Source: Methylobacterium tardum
GTDB taxonomy: Bacteria; Pseudomonadota; Alphaproteobacteria; Rhizobiales; Beijerinckiaceae
Direction: 5' to 3'
DNA: 64,000 nt
Assembly (NCBI RefSeq): GCF_023546765.1
Contig: NZ_CP097484.1
Span: 5,824,001 to 5,888,000 of the forward strand
The translations under genes and the position numbers were made by a program. The notes under the pieces are model-generated. The model was given only the letters and a program-made list of their open reading frames with translations, searched no databases and had not been told where the DNA came from. Shown here one piece after another: positions 38,347 through 47,848 of this stretch. The number at the start of each line of letters is the position of its first letter. The first letter of the stretch is position 1.

Positions 38347-39330
38347 TCACGCCCGTGCCGCCGCCCCCTCCAGCACGGCCCGGATCCGCGGCAGCGCCGC
38401 CCGGGCGGCCCGGTGACCCAGCGCGATCCCCTCGGCAGCGCGATGGAAGTCGAACAGGCCGAAGCCGGCCACGTCCGGACCAATGGCCACGTCCGGCGGG
38501 TCGCGCTCCAGCCGCGCCCGGGAGATCCGGTCCTGGGTGATGTTGAACGCGTCGAGCACCACCCGGGCGATGCCCGGCACGGCGATCTCGGGCTCGGCCC
38601 GGTCGAAGCCCGGCAGGCGCCCGCGCACCACCCGCAGGAAGCCCCGGCGCGGGGCCGGCTCCGGTGCCTCGCGCACGACCGGGCCGCCGGTGTCGCCGTT
38701 GAGGTTCACGCAGATCACCAGATCCGCCCCGAGCGACCGGGCCAGAGCCACCGGCACCGGGTTGACCAGCGTCCCGTCCATCAGCACCCGTCCGTCATGG
38801 GCGACCGGGGGGAACAGGCCGGGGATCGCGTAGGAGGCGCGCACCGCATCCACCGCCGGCCCCTCGGTCAGGCTGACCTCGTGGCCGGTGCCGTACTCGG
38901 TGGCGACGCAGCCGAAGCGGACCGGCAGGCTCTCGATCCGGCGCTCGCCGAGATCGGCGGCGAGGCGCTGGCGCAGGCGGTTGCCGGCGATCAGGCCGGA
39001 GCCCGGCAGCCGCGGGTCGATCAGCCCGACCACCCGGCGTCGGGTCAGCGCCCGCGCGAAGGCCTCGAGCCGGTCGAGCCGCCCGGCCGCGTAGCAGGCG
39101 CCGACCACCGCGCCGATGGAGCAGCCCGCCACCACGGTCGGCGTCAGGCCGGCCTCCTCGAGCGCCCGGATCACCCCGATATGGGCCCAGCCCCGGGCCG
39201 AGCCGCCACCCAGGGCGAGCCCGATCCGCGGACCGGCGCTCGGCGGCGGCCGGACCGGCTCGACGGTGCCGGGGAGGAACAGCGACTCGGCCGATTCGCC
39301 TTGCCACCGGGTGGCAAGGGGCCGGCTCAT
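38347..39330 (-). CDS. Patatin-like phospholipase family protein
   Basis: 327 aa. Patatin lipase motifs: the glycine-rich oxyanion loop LALGGGSARGWAHIG, the nucleophile elbow GCSIGAV and the catalytic aspartate in DGTLVNPVPV. Members close to RssA/NTE-type proteins hydrolyse membrane phospholipids. ATG overlaps the hisI stop (ATGA), an association often seen in alphaproteobacteria although no metabolic link to histidine synthesis is known. Confidence 0.9.
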   Translation of the reverse strand: MSRPLATRWQGESAESLFLPGTVEPVRPPPSAGPRIGLALGGGSARGWAHIGVIRALEEAGLTPTVVAGCSIGAVVGACYAAGRLDRLEAFARALTRRRVVGLIDPRLPGSGLIAGNRLRQRLAADLGERRIESLPVRFGCVATEYGTGHEVSLTEGPAVDAVRASYAIPGLFPPVAHDGRVLMDGTLVNPVPVALARSLGADLVICVNLNGDTGGPVVREAPEPAPRRGFLRVVRGRLPGFDRAEPEIAVPGIARVVLDAFNITQDRISRARLERDPPDVAIGPDVAGFGLFDFHRAAEGIALGHRAARAALPRIRAVLEGAAARA

Positions 39331-39749
39331 CGCCGGTCGTCCTTCAGGACGACGCGGCCGTCCGGCGCGCGCTCGACGCTGCGGTAGAAGCAGTCCCGCC
39401 GGCCGGTGTGGCAGCAGCCGCCGTCGCCGCCGACCGCGACGCGGATCAGCAGGGCATCCTGGTCGCAATCGACCCGCATCTCGGCGACACGCTGGATCTG
39501 CCCGCTGGTGGCGCCCTTGTGCCAGAGTTCCTGCCGGGAGCGCGACCAGTACCAGGCTTCGCCGGTCTCGAGCGTGCGCGCCAGCGACTCGGCGTTCATA
39601 TGGGCGAGCATCAGGACGCGGCCATCCTCGGCGTCGACCGCGATGCAGGCGACGAGCCCGTCCCGGTCGAAGCGGGGGGTGAGGGCCGTGCCCTCCTCGA
39701 TCTCGGCGCGGGTGCCGGGGGGATCGAACGCGCTGTCGCTGCCGGTCAT
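39327..39749 (-). CDS. hisI: Phosphoribosyl-AMP cyclohydrolase
   Basis: 140-aa enzyme of the third step in histidine biosynthesis, opening the adenine ring of PR-AMP. Metal-binding residues are visible: D94, D96 and D98 in DCDQDALL, and zinc-site C112/C113, H114 and C120 in CCHTGRRDCFYR. It is a stand-alone HisI without the HisE part. It lies between folE and the patatin gene on the minus strand. Confidence 0.96.
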   Translation of the reverse strand: MTGSDSAFDPPGTRAEIEEGTALTPRFDRDGLVACIAVDAEDGRVLMLAHMNAESLARTLETGEAWYWSRSRQELWHKGATSGQIQRVAEMRVDCDQDALLIRVAVGGDGGCCHTGRRDCFYRSVERAPDGRVVLKDDRR

Positions 39750-39772
39750 GGCGCCGAGGATCGTCCGGGAGG

Positions 39773-40531
39773 TTACTTGGCGCCTCCGCGCACCAGGGTC
39801 AGGAAGCGGACCTGCTCGTTGGCGTCGTCCTTGAACACGCCGCGGAACTGGCTGGTGATCGTCGAGACGCCGGCCTTCTGGACGCCGCGCATCGCCATGC
39901 AGAGATGCTCGGCCTCCACCATCACGGCGACGCCGCGGGGCTTGAGGATGCTCTCGATCACGTCGGCGATCTGCGCCGTCATGGTCTCCTGCGTCTGCAG
40001 GCGGCGGGCGAAGGTGTCGACCACCCGGGCGAGCTTCGACAGGCCGACCACGCCCTTGGTCGGGTAGTAGGCAATGTGGGCGAGGCCCATGAACGGCACC
40101 ATGTGGTGCTCGCAGTGGGAGTGGAACGGGATGTCGCGCACCAGCACGATGTCCGAGTAGCCCTCGACCTCCTCGAAGACGCGTTCGAGCAGCGCCTCGG
40201 CATTGACGCCGTAGCCGCCGAACAGCTGCTCATAAGCCTTGGTCACCCGGGCCGGCGTGTCGCGCAGGCCTTCCCGGGTCGGGTCGTCGCCGGCCCAGCG
40301 CAGGAGCGTGCGCACGGCGGCCTCGGCCTCGGCACGGCTCGGGCGGCCGGTCTCGATCCCGTCGGGCACGCGGGTCGCGGAGGCCGGCTCCGGGGCGATC
40401 TCCACGGAGCGGCCGTCATCGGCCGGCCGATTGTCATTGCGCATGCCGTTCAGACCTTGCCCGTTGATCCCGTTCCCGTCGAAACCCTGGCCGTCGCCCT
40501 GATAGGACAAGGATTTGAGCGCGGCATCCAT
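39773..40531 (-). CDS. folE: GTP cyclohydrolase I
   Basis: Converts GTP to 7,8-dihydroneopterin triphosphate, the first step of folate and tetrahydromethanopterin-type pterin synthesis. Zinc and catalytic residues sit in [13 protein letters not shown] and [10 protein letters not shown]. The catalytic part occupies the last 190 residues; the first 60 are low-complexity and glycine/asparagine-rich. Start chosen at ATG 40531 (252 aa) because CCGGAG precedes it. Starts at 40591 and 40564 lack a ribosome site. Confidence 0.94.
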   Translation of the reverse strand: MDAALKSLSYQGDGQGFDGNGINGQGLNGMRNDNRPADDGRSVEIAPEPASATRVPDGIETGRPSRAEAEAAVRTLLRWAGDDPTREGLRDTPARVTKAYEQLFGGYGVNAEALLERVFEEVEGYSDIVLVRDIPFHSHCEHHMVPFMGLAHIAYYPTKGVVGLSKLARVVDTFARRLQTQETMTAQIADVIESILKPRGVAVMVEAEHLCMAMRGVQKAGVSTITSQFRGVFKDDANEQVRFLTLVRGGAK

Positions 40532-40850
40532 GGCATCTCCGGCCCGCGCGATGCGGGACTTCATCGGGGTGCTGTCGGGCTTGGCGTACATCGTCGGATC
40601 GCGTCGGGCGTTTGAGGGAAGATCCCGGGCTCGAAAAAGGTTTCAAGCCGGCGCCCCGGTTGGAAGAGAGCCTGGGCTCACCCCGGCCGTGGGCGCGACC
40701 CTGGTCGGCGACGCGCCTCCTCGCGAAGCGGCCGTGAGGGGCCTATATCATCGTTCGCGGGGCAACACGCAATGCGCAGGCAATGCGCGAGTCGCGCGGC
40801 AGAGTCCCGAGGGCTCTGCGCCGCTCTCCGCGCACCCGGCCGAGGATCCG

Positions 40851-41294
40851 ATGCTCGGCGACATCTACAACCGCCGTATCCTGGAACTCGCCGCCGACAT
40901 CCCCCGGCTCGGCCGGCTGGAGAGCCCCGATGCCAGCGCCACGGCGCATTCCCGCCTGTGCGGCTCGACCGTGACGGTCGATCTCGTGCTGGGCGAGGAC
41001 GGACGGGTGGCGGATTTCGCCCACGAGGTCCGCGCCTGCGCCCTCGGTCAGGCCTCCTCGTCGCTGATGGGCCGGCACGTGGTCGGCGCCAGCGCGGACG
41101 AGCTGCGCGGCGTGCGCGCGGCCATGCGGGCGATGCTCAAGGAGAACGGCCCGGCCCCCGACGGCGCCTGGGCGGATCTCGCGGTGCTGGAGCCGGTGCG
41201 GGAGTTCAAGGCGCGCCACGCCTCGACGCTCCTGACCTTCGACGCCGTGGTCGACGCCCTCGACCAGATCGCCGCCAAGCGCCAAGCCGCGTGA
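40851..41294 (+). CDS. Iron-sulfur cluster assembly scaffold-like protein (IscU/NifU-N family)
   Basis: 147 aa. The fold markers DIYNRRILELAADI, SRLCGSTVTVDLVL and RACALGQASSSLMG give two of the three cluster cysteines of IscU. The third position appears as RHAST (serine in place of cysteine), so cluster holding may differ. An open frame continues 112 codons upstream but overlaps folE in antisense. It is followed 4 bases later by yidD, and this gene pair is a common alphaproteobacterial arrangement. Confidence 0.85.
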   Translation: MLGDIYNRRILELAADIPRLGRLESPDASATAHSRLCGSTVTVDLVLGEDGRVADFAHEVRACALGQASSSLMGRHVVGASADELRGVRAAMRAMLKENGPAPDGAWADLAVLEPVREFKARHASTLLTFDAVVDALDQIAAKRQAA

Positions 41295-41298
41295 GCGC

Positions 41299-41637
41299 GT
41301 GATCCGGCGCGCCGCGCACGGGCTGATCCGCGGCTACCAGCTCACGCTGTCCGGGCTGATCGGCCGCCAGTGCCGGCACTGGCCGAGCTGCTCCGAGTAC
41401 ACCGACACGGCGATCATCCGGCACGGGCTCTGGCCCGGCGGCTGGATGGGCTTCGCGCGGATCTGCCGCTGCGGCCCGCTCGGTACCCATGGCATCGACC
41501 TCGTGCCGGAGCGGCTGCCGGACGGTTCGGCCTGGTACCGCCCGTGGCGCTACGCCCGCTGGCGCGGCGTCGAGGCGCCGCCCTCGCCCTTCGCGTGCGA
41601 GGCGGTGGAGGAGGATGGCCGGGCGGAAGCGCGCTGA
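41299..41637 (+). CDS. yidD: Membrane protein insertion efficiency factor YidD
   Basis: 112 aa. Assists YidC-dependent insertion at the inner membrane through an amphipathic N-terminal helix. The family core IRGYQLTLSGLIGRQCRHWPSCSEYTDTAIIRHGLWPGGWMGFARICRC matches; the C-x5-CSEY cysteines are kept. GTG start. The C-terminal 30 residues are longer and charged compared with typical YidD proteins. Confidence 0.94.
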   Translation: MIRRAAHGLIRGYQLTLSGLIGRQCRHWPSCSEYTDTAIIRHGLWPGGWMGFARICRCGPLGTHGIDLVPERLPDGSAWYRPWRYARWRGVEAPPSPFACEAVEEDGRAEAR

Positions 41638-41654
41638 CCGGTCCGTTCCTGTTT

Positions 41655-41670
41655 TGTTTCACGTGAAACA
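41655..41670. other. parS site (perfect consensus palindrome)
   Basis: TGTTTCACGTGAAACA, identical to the chromosomal parS consensus bound by ParB. It is intergenic, 18 bases after yidD. A one-mismatch copy lies at 4908. Chance occurrence of a perfect 16-mer in 64 kb is very unlikely, and an AT-rich palindrome stands out in this GC-rich genome. Confidence 0.85.
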
Positions 41671-41692
41671 GGCGGCCTGTTCGTTGATCCCC

Positions 41693-41810
41693 GCCGTCAT
41701 CCCGGGGCGCCGAAGGCGAGCCCGGAATCCAGAGCCTCCCCCGGTGCCACACCTTGCCACGTCGGCGGGTCTGGATCCCGGGCTCCGCTTCGCGGCCCCG
41801 GGATGACGGC
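41693..41810. repeat. Intergenic palindromic repeat, family 1
   Basis: Outer arms GCCGTCATCCCGGGGC and its near-complement GGCCCCGGGATGACGGC; inner arms GCGAGCCCGGAATCCAGA and TCTGGATCCCGGGCTCCGC. This is one of the best preserved copies. It separates yidD/parS from the convergent pdxA2-like gene and may act as a two-way terminator. Confidence 0.85.
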
Positions 41811-41818
41811 CCGTCGCC

Positions 41819-42844
<1,026 letters not shown>

Positions 42845-42875
42845 GGGTCGCTCCTGTCGGTCGTCAAGTCGGGCG

Positions 42876-43967
42876 TCAGGCCGGTCTGAGGCCGTTCTCG
42901 TGAAGTAGATCGCGCCAGACGCCCTCCGTTCCGAAGGCGCCCGATTTCGACACCACCGCGAGCCCGTCCCAGCGGCCGCCCCGCAGGGTCGAGCGCGGCA
43001 GCCCCGGGGTGATCTGGCCGGTGACGTCCAGGCGCTCGACCCGGAGCGCGAGGCACAGCGCCTTCAGGGTCTCGCCGCCGGCGACCAGCAGGGTTCCGGG
43101 CTTCGGCATCCGGTCGATCACGCCCGCGAAGGCGGCGGCGATCCGCGCTGCCGCGTCTTCCCGGGCAGTGCCGTCAGGTAGGGCGAGGCTCGCCAGGACG
43201 GCGCCGTCCCGGTCGAGGCGCGTTCGCACGGCGCCGGCTTGGTCCGGGTGGTCCGGTGACAGGATGAGATGGTGCCCGCCGCAGGCCGCGAGCTGCGCGG
43301 CGGTCTCGGCCCGGTCGGAGCCGAACAGGCCGAGCACCGGGCCGGTGAGACGCGCGTCGCTCGGGGCTGCGACGCCGCGCGCCAGGGCCGCCGCGAGGCC
43401 GCCGCTGCCGCACCACAGCACCGCGCCGTCCCGGCCGAGCTCCGCCACCCGCGCCAGATCGGCGTCGCTGTCCGCGTCGTAGACCGCGACGCCCGGAACC
43501 GACCCGTCGGCGACGGAGGCCCGCCGCGCCGGCAGCCCGACCGCCCGCAGCGCCTCGGCGATGTCGTCGGAGACCGGCGCCCAGCCACCGTCCCGCCGGG
43601 CGAGCTGGCGCCCATTCTCCGTGCGGCGGCCCTGATAGGGGAAGGCCGGCGCGACGATGCAGCGATCCCAGGCCCCGAGGCGCATCACGGCGGCGAGTTC
43701 CGCCGCCCAGGGGCCGCGGAGCAGGCTGTCGACTTTCTTGAAGGCGATGTCGGCGTCGCGCAGCCGGGGCGCGAGGCCGCCGACGATCCCGGCGGCAGCC
43801 TCCTCCGACAGCTCGCGGGTCCCGGAATCGATCGCCAGGCAGCCGGGCGCCTCGGCGGGCAGGATCTCCGGCCACGCCACCGGGATCGGCCCGCACAGGC
43901 CGGTGAAGCCGGCCGCCGTGTCGAGGGTGCCGGTCAGGTCGTCGGCGATGAGGCGAAGGCGGGTCAT
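42876..43967 (-). CDS. DUF1537 four-carbon acid sugar kinase
   Basis: 363 aa. The N-terminal domain opens with RLRLIADDLTGTLDTAAGF, the classic ADDLTG motif, and includes FKKVDSLLRGPWAAEL. The C-terminal nucleotide-binding domain has LLVAGGETLKALC and SKSGAFG near the end. It phosphorylates C4 of threonate/erythronate-like acids before PdxA2. It is slightly shorter than the usual 400-430 aa, mainly in the middle. Start ATG 43965-43967. Confidence 0.88.
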   Translation of the reverse strand: MTRLRLIADDLTGTLDTAAGFTGLCGPIPVAWPEILPAEAPGCLAIDSGTRELSEEAAAGIVGGLAPRLRDADIAFKKVDSLLRGPWAAELAAVMRLGAWDRCIVAPAFPYQGRRTENGRQLARRDGGWAPVSDDIAEALRAVGLPARRASVADGSVPGVAVYDADSDADLARVAELGRDGAVLWCGSGGLAAALARGVAAPSDARLTGPVLGLFGSDRAETAAQLAACGGHHLILSPDHPDQAGAVRTRLDRDGAVLASLALPDGTAREDAAARIAAAFAGVIDRMPKPGTLLVAGGETLKALCLALRVERLDVTGQITPGLPRSTLRGGRWDGLAVVSKSGAFGTEGVWRDLLHENGLRPA

Positions 43968-44378
43968 GATGCGCGAGAGGCGTTCACGGCGGCGGGGCCG
44001 GAGCCGCACCTGTGCCGGTCCTTGCAGTCGGCGGCCGGATCGCCGGCCGGTCCGATGACAGCAGCGCCGGCTTCGGCACGCATCCTGAGGATCCTCGCGG
44101 TGGGCACAGCCCTGACTTGTTGTGAAGCTGTCCGCCGGATACGCCCGACTCGCGCCGCCGGTCAAGGAAGGGCGCGGAGGGCCCGGCGTGCCGATGTGTC
44201 CACTGGAATGGGGGCGATCAACCCGCGCCGTCTTTCCGGGACTGCGAAGCAGGGCCCGGAATCCAGACCCGCCGACGCGGCCAATCCTGGCACCGACAGC
44301 GGGTCTGGATTCCGGGCTCCGCTCCGCGGCTCCGGAATGACGGGGTGATCTGTCGGAAGCCGCCGGCGCGCCGGACAC
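43968..44378. other. 411-bp intergenic region, gene-free
   Basis: The first 260 bases hold no gene and presumably carry the kinase promoter on the minus strand. A GC-rich palindromic repeat (family 1, 44228-44344) fills most of the rest, between the regulator gene's end and the kinase gene's start. Short open frames here have no family resemblance. Confidence 0.5.
44228..44344. repeat. Intergenic palindromic repeat, family 1
   Basis: Outer arms CGTCTTTCCGGGA and TCCGGAATGACGG (partly diverged); inner arms GGGCCCGGAATCCAGACCCG and CGGGTCTGGATTCCGGGCTC are nearly perfect. It lies between two minus-strand genes, downstream of the FadR-type regulator, so terminator-like action on that gene is possible. 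Confidence 0.8.
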
Positions 44379-45152
44379 TCAAGGCGGCGACATCGACAGG
44401 TCGAGGAGCCGCCCCTCGAACAGGCGGTCGCGCGAGCGGCGGATATGGGCGTCCATGCGGGCGCGGGCGGCCTCGGCATCGCCGTCGCGGATCGCCGCGA
44501 AGATCCCGCGGTGCTCCTCCAGCACCCCGCGCAAACCGGAATTCGGGCCGAGCAGGGCGAGTCCGTGGATCTTCATGCCGACCGCGATGTGCGATTGCAG
44601 CGCCTGCAGGGAGGCCGCGAAATAATGGTTGTTCGCGGCTGTCGCGACCGCGTGGTGGAAGGCGAAATCCGCGTCCTCCCGATGCTGCTCCTGACGGGTG
44701 GCGACGGTGAGAAGGTCGAGGGCGGCCTCGATCCGGGCCAGGGCGGTCGCGTCGCGCCGGGCCGCGGCGTGGCCGGCGGCGTCCGGCTCGATCGTCAGGC
44801 GGAACTCGTAGCAGCGCTGGATGTCGGCGATGCTCTCCACCGGCGCGAAGCCCGGCGCGGGACTCGCCCCGCGCGGCCGGACGAAGCTGCCCGCCCCCTG
44901 TCGCGAGACGATGGCACCCTCCCGGCGCAGCCGGTCGAGGGCCGCCCGCACCACCGGGCGCGACACCCGGAAATGACGCGCGAGGTCGTGCTCGCCGTGC
45001 AGGCGGGCATGGGCCGCGTAGGTACCGTTGGCGATGCCCGCGAGGATCGCGCGGTAGATGCCGTCGGCCGGGGCGGTCGGCCGCACCGGCACCGTGACGG
45101 GACGGGATGCCGGATCGGAGGCCTCCGCTCCGTCGGGCAGGGCTGACGACAT
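44379..45152 (-). CDS. GntR/FadR-family transcriptional regulator
   Basis: 257 aa. Winged helix at about 30-95 (LHGEHDLARHFRVSRPVVRAALDRLRREGAIVSRQGAGSFV), then an all-helical FCD ligand domain with metal-binding residues expected around DFAFHHAVA, ALQSHI and EEHRGIFAAI. Divergent from the KdgT permease, and on the same strand as the kinase and pdxA2, so it is the likely local regulator responding to an acid sugar or its product. Start ATG 45150-45152. Confidence 0.92.
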   Translation of the reverse strand: MSSALPDGAEASDPASRPVTVPVRPTAPADGIYRAILAGIANGTYAAHARLHGEHDLARHFRVSRPVVRAALDRLRREGAIVSRQGAGSFVRPRGASPAPGFAPVESIADIQRCYEFRLTIEPDAAGHAAARRDATALARIEAALDLLTVATRQEQHREDADFAFHHAVATAANNHYFAASLQALQSHIAVGMKIHGLALLGPNSGLRGVLEEHRGIFAAIRDGDAEAARARMDAHIRRSRDRLFEGRLLDLSMSPP

Positions 45153-45202
45153 CCCGAAGCACCTCCGTCCGCGCGCGGCCAAGTCAGCGTGGAAGCCGCA
45201 CG

Positions 45203-45225
45203 CTTGTCAACGATTTGTCGACAAG
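45203..45225. promoter_or_regulatory. Candidate FadR-type operator
   Basis: CTTGTC at 45203-45208 is inverted to GACAAG at 45220-45225, and a perfect inner palindrome TTGTCGACAA lies at 45215-45224. A further TTGTCG occurs near 45269. The site is in the 195-base divergent spacer between the regulator and the permease, where a GntR operator would be expected. Confidence 0.5.
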
Positions 45226-45347
45226 GACACCGGCCGAGCGACGTCCGAAGCGACGTGTTGCACGCACTTGTCGAAAGGTTGTAGCAGGCGGCCGGGGGGA
45301 CTTGCGGGTGTCAGGCCCGGGACAGAGGCCACACCGGAGGACGACCC

Positions 45348-46358
45348 ATGCAGATTCCGATCAAGCGCTCGCTGGAGCGCGTCCCCGGCGGCTTGATGGT
45401 CGTGCCGCTGTTCCTCGGGGCGATCCTCCACACGCTCTTCCCGAACACCGCGACCTTCTTCGGCTCGTTCACCGGCGCCCTGTTCAACGGGGCGCTCCCG
45501 ATCCTCGCCGTGTTCTTCGTCTGCATGGGCGCGGGCATCGACTTCCGCGCCACCCCGGCGATCGCCCGCAAGGGCGGGGTGCTGCTGGCCGCCAAGGTCG
45601 GCGTGGCGGCGCTCATGGGCGTGGTGGTCGGGCACTTCCTCGGCGAGGCCCCGGTCCTCAGCGGCGCCTTCGCGGGCATCTCGACGCTGGCGATCGTGGC
45701 CGCCATGAACGACACCAATGGCGGGCTCTACCTCGCCCTGATGGGCCAGTTCGGCCGCCCGAAGGATGCGGGCGCCTACGCGATCATGAGCCTCGAATCC
45801 GGCCCGTTCCTGACCATGGTGACGCTGGGGCTGGCGGGCCTCTCCGCCTTCCCGTGGCCGACGCTGGTGGGCAGCATCCTGCCGCTGCTCATCGGCATGG
45901 TGCTGGGCAACCTCGACCGCGACATGCGCGCCTTCCTGTCGGGCGCCGCGCCGGTGATGATCCCGTTCTTCGCCTTCGCCCTCGGCTTCGGGCTCGACCT
46001 CGCCAAGATCTGGCAGGCGGGCCTGCTCGGCATCGGGCTGGGCGCGGCCGTCGTCGTCGTGACGGGGGCGGTCCTGTTCGTCGCCGACCGGCTCACCGGC
46101 GGCAACGGCGTGGCGGGCGTCGCCGCCGCCTCGACGGCCGGCAACGCCGCCGCCGTGCCGGCCATCATCGCGGCCGCCAACCCGGCCTACGCGGACGCCG
46201 CCGGGCCCGCGACGGTGCTGGTCGCGGCGAGCGTCGTGGTCACCGCCCTGCTGGTGCCGCTGCTGACCGCCTTCGTGGCCGCCCGGGTCCGGCAGGAGGC
46301 GCCGGAGGCCGAGCCGCTGCTGGACCCGGTCCCGCAGCCGGTGACGACGGCGCACTGA
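45348..46358 (+). CDS. 2-keto-3-deoxygluconate permease (KdgT family)
   Basis: 336 aa with about ten transmembrane segments. Opens [33 protein letters not shown] and has the family segments [34 protein letters not shown] and the glycine/alanine-rich [22 protein letters not shown]. In this setting it probably imports a short sugar acid rather than KDG itself, since no KDG kinase or aldolase is near. GGAGGACGACCC precedes the ATG. Confidence 0.9.
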   Translation: MQIPIKRSLERVPGGLMVVPLFLGAILHTLFPNTATFFGSFTGALFNGALPILAVFFVCMGAGIDFRATPAIARKGGVLLAAKVGVAALMGVVVGHFLGEAPVLSGAFAGISTLAIVAAMNDTNGGLYLALMGQFGRPKDAGAYAIMSLESGPFLTMVTLGLAGLSAFPWPTLVGSILPLLIGMVLGNLDRDMRAFLSGAAPVMIPFFAFALGFGLDLAKIWQAGLLGIGLGAAVVVVTGAVLFVADRLTGGNGVAGVAAASTAGNAAAVPAIIAAANPAYADAAGPATVLVAASVVVTALLVPLLTAFVAARVRQEAPEAEPLLDPVPQPVTTAH

Positions 46359-46479
46359 CCCCGCGACGGACAGGCCCCGGCCGCGCGCCGGGGCAGCAAC
46401 CGAATTCGGGGACGTCCGGTTGTCTCGGCAGACAGCCCGGCACAGCCGCGGCGCACCGACAGACCGGAGCGGGCACAGC

Positions 46480-46650
46480 ATGTCCACTGAAGCGCGAGGC
46501 AAGACCCATATCGACATCTACGACCGGACCGTGCGCGAGGCCTGGGCCCAGCGGTTCGGGGTGAGCGAGGAGCGGCTGCGCAAGGCCGTCACCATGGTGG
46601 GCAGCCGGATTACCAGCGTGGCCGCCTATCTCGACAGGCCGGCCCCCTGA
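46480..46650 (+). CDS. DUF3606 domain protein
   Basis: 56-aa protein with the DUF3606 pattern HIDIYDRTVREAWAQRFGVSEERLRKAVTMVGS. Small DUF3606 proteins are common in rhizobial relatives, often near stress genes; no activity is known. Start set at ATG 46480. Confidence 0.75.
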   Translation: MSTEARGKTHIDIYDRTVREAWAQRFGVSEERLRKAVTMVGSRITSVAAYLDRPAP

Positions 46651-46744
46651 TCGCCGCTGGCGGCGACGACGTGAAGCCCGACCTTCATCCGTCCCCGGGG
46701 GCTTCGGCCCCGGGGCGCCCGCCTCAGCCCCCGGGTCATCGCCT

Positions 46745-46966
46745 GTGCCCGATTCCCCGCATGCGCCTCCGCCGCCCCGGGCGCCGGATGCCATCACTTT
46801 CGAGCAGATCCGCGAGCGCGCCTACGAATTGTGGGAGCGCAATCACCGGCCCGAGGGATTCGAGATCGAGTTCTGGCTCCTGGCCGAACGGGAGCTGCGC
46901 AAGGAGCGCGAGCGCCAGAAGACCACCGACACGCCGCCCGCTGAATCCGACCCGCCACCGAGCTAG
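46745..46966 (+). CDS. DUF2934 domain protein
   Basis: 73 aa. The core IRERAYELWERNHRPEGFEIEFWLLAERELRKERE is the DUF2934 motif, flanked by proline-rich ends. Start is probably GTG 46745. Function unknown; the family is frequent in alphaproteobacteria and small enough to be a regulator or chaperone-like peptide. Confidence 0.8.
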   Translation: MPDSPHAPPPPRAPDAITFEQIRERAYELWERNHRPEGFEIEFWLLAERELRKERERQKTTDTPPAESDPPPS

Positions 46967-47026
46967 AGCGCGGTCCGACGAGGCGCAGGCCGGTCTCGGC
47001 CCGGGAGGACCGGCTCGCGCCGCCGC

Positions 47027-47719
47027 TCAGGCGGTCTTGGCAGGCAGCGTGAACAGGTCGACGAAGGCGCGCGCGAGATCGGCCTCGCCCGCGAAGGCGA
47101 GCGTGCCGCCGGCCCCGTCCCGGACGAGGGGCGCCTTGCCGTAGATCGTCCGGCGCAGCGCCCGCGTATCGCCCGTGAAGGCGAGATCGGGGGCGTCCAT
47201 GACACCGCGGCGCACCTGGACCTCGCCGCCCTCGACCGTCGCGACGAAGTCCTCGCCGGGGAAGTGAAACGCGGCCGACACGGCCAGCGACGCGGCGCGC
47301 TTCGGATCGACCAGCGCCTGGAGCGACATCATGGCCGAGGCCGCCGACATGAACAGGCTCCGGTCGTGCCGCGGCGAGCGCGCCGCCCAGCGCCCCATGG
47401 CGCGCATCAGCGGCGCGGCCTCGCGGCCCCACTCGGTCAGGTCGTAGACCTGGACGCTGGCGGGCGACGGCAGCCGGTAGCGCAGGACGATGCCGGCCTC
47501 CTCGAGGCTCTCCAGGCGCTGGGTCAGCACGTTGGCGCTGAGGCCCGGGAGGTTCGCCCGGATCTCGCCGAAGCGGCGCGGGCCGAACACGAGCTCGCGC
47601 ATGATCAGCAGCGACCAGCGCTCGCCGATGAATTCGAGGGCCAGGGCGGTGCCGCAGGCATCGTCGTAGCGGCGCTCCCGCGGGCTCGGTCCGACGTCAG
47701 TTATTTTTTCTGACTGCAT
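47027..47719 (-). CDS. HxlR-family regulator with C-terminal SCP2-like domain
   Basis: 230 aa. The HxlR winged helix lies at about 15-110 (RRYDDACGTALALEFIGERWSLLIMRELVFGPRRFGEIRANLPGLSANVLTQRLESLEEAGIV). The remainder resembles an SCP2/alkyl-sulfatase-type hydrophobic pocket (FHFPGEDFVATVEGGEVQVRRG), which could sense a lipophilic ligand. Divergent from the VOC/VOC/RibD operon with a 129-bp spacer, so it is the likely regulator of that operon. Confidence 0.88.
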   Translation of the reverse strand: MQSEKITDVGPSPRERRYDDACGTALALEFIGERWSLLIMRELVFGPRRFGEIRANLPGLSANVLTQRLESLEEAGIVLRYRLPSPASVQVYDLTEWGREAAPLMRAMGRWAARSPRHDRSLFMSAASAMMSLQALVDPKRAASLAVSAAFHFPGEDFVATVEGGEVQVRRGVMDAPDLAFTGDTRALRRTIYGKAPLVRDGAGGTLAFAGEADLARAFVDLFTLPAKTA

Positions 47720-47848
47720 GGTTGCTTTGTGTAACCGAGACTGCCAGCCTGCGCAAAGCGGGGCCGGACGAGTCGCCGCCACACAAATCGCCGCGAGAAA
47801 CGCGCCGCGCCGGGCCAACGTGCCCACTCACACGGAGGAATGCGCCCG

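Noticed and set aside
41655..41670. TTTCACGTGAAA as an ordinary regulator half-site palindrome
   Set aside because: The full 16-base match to parS and the second copy in the window favour ParB binding, although a regulator cannot be formally excluded.
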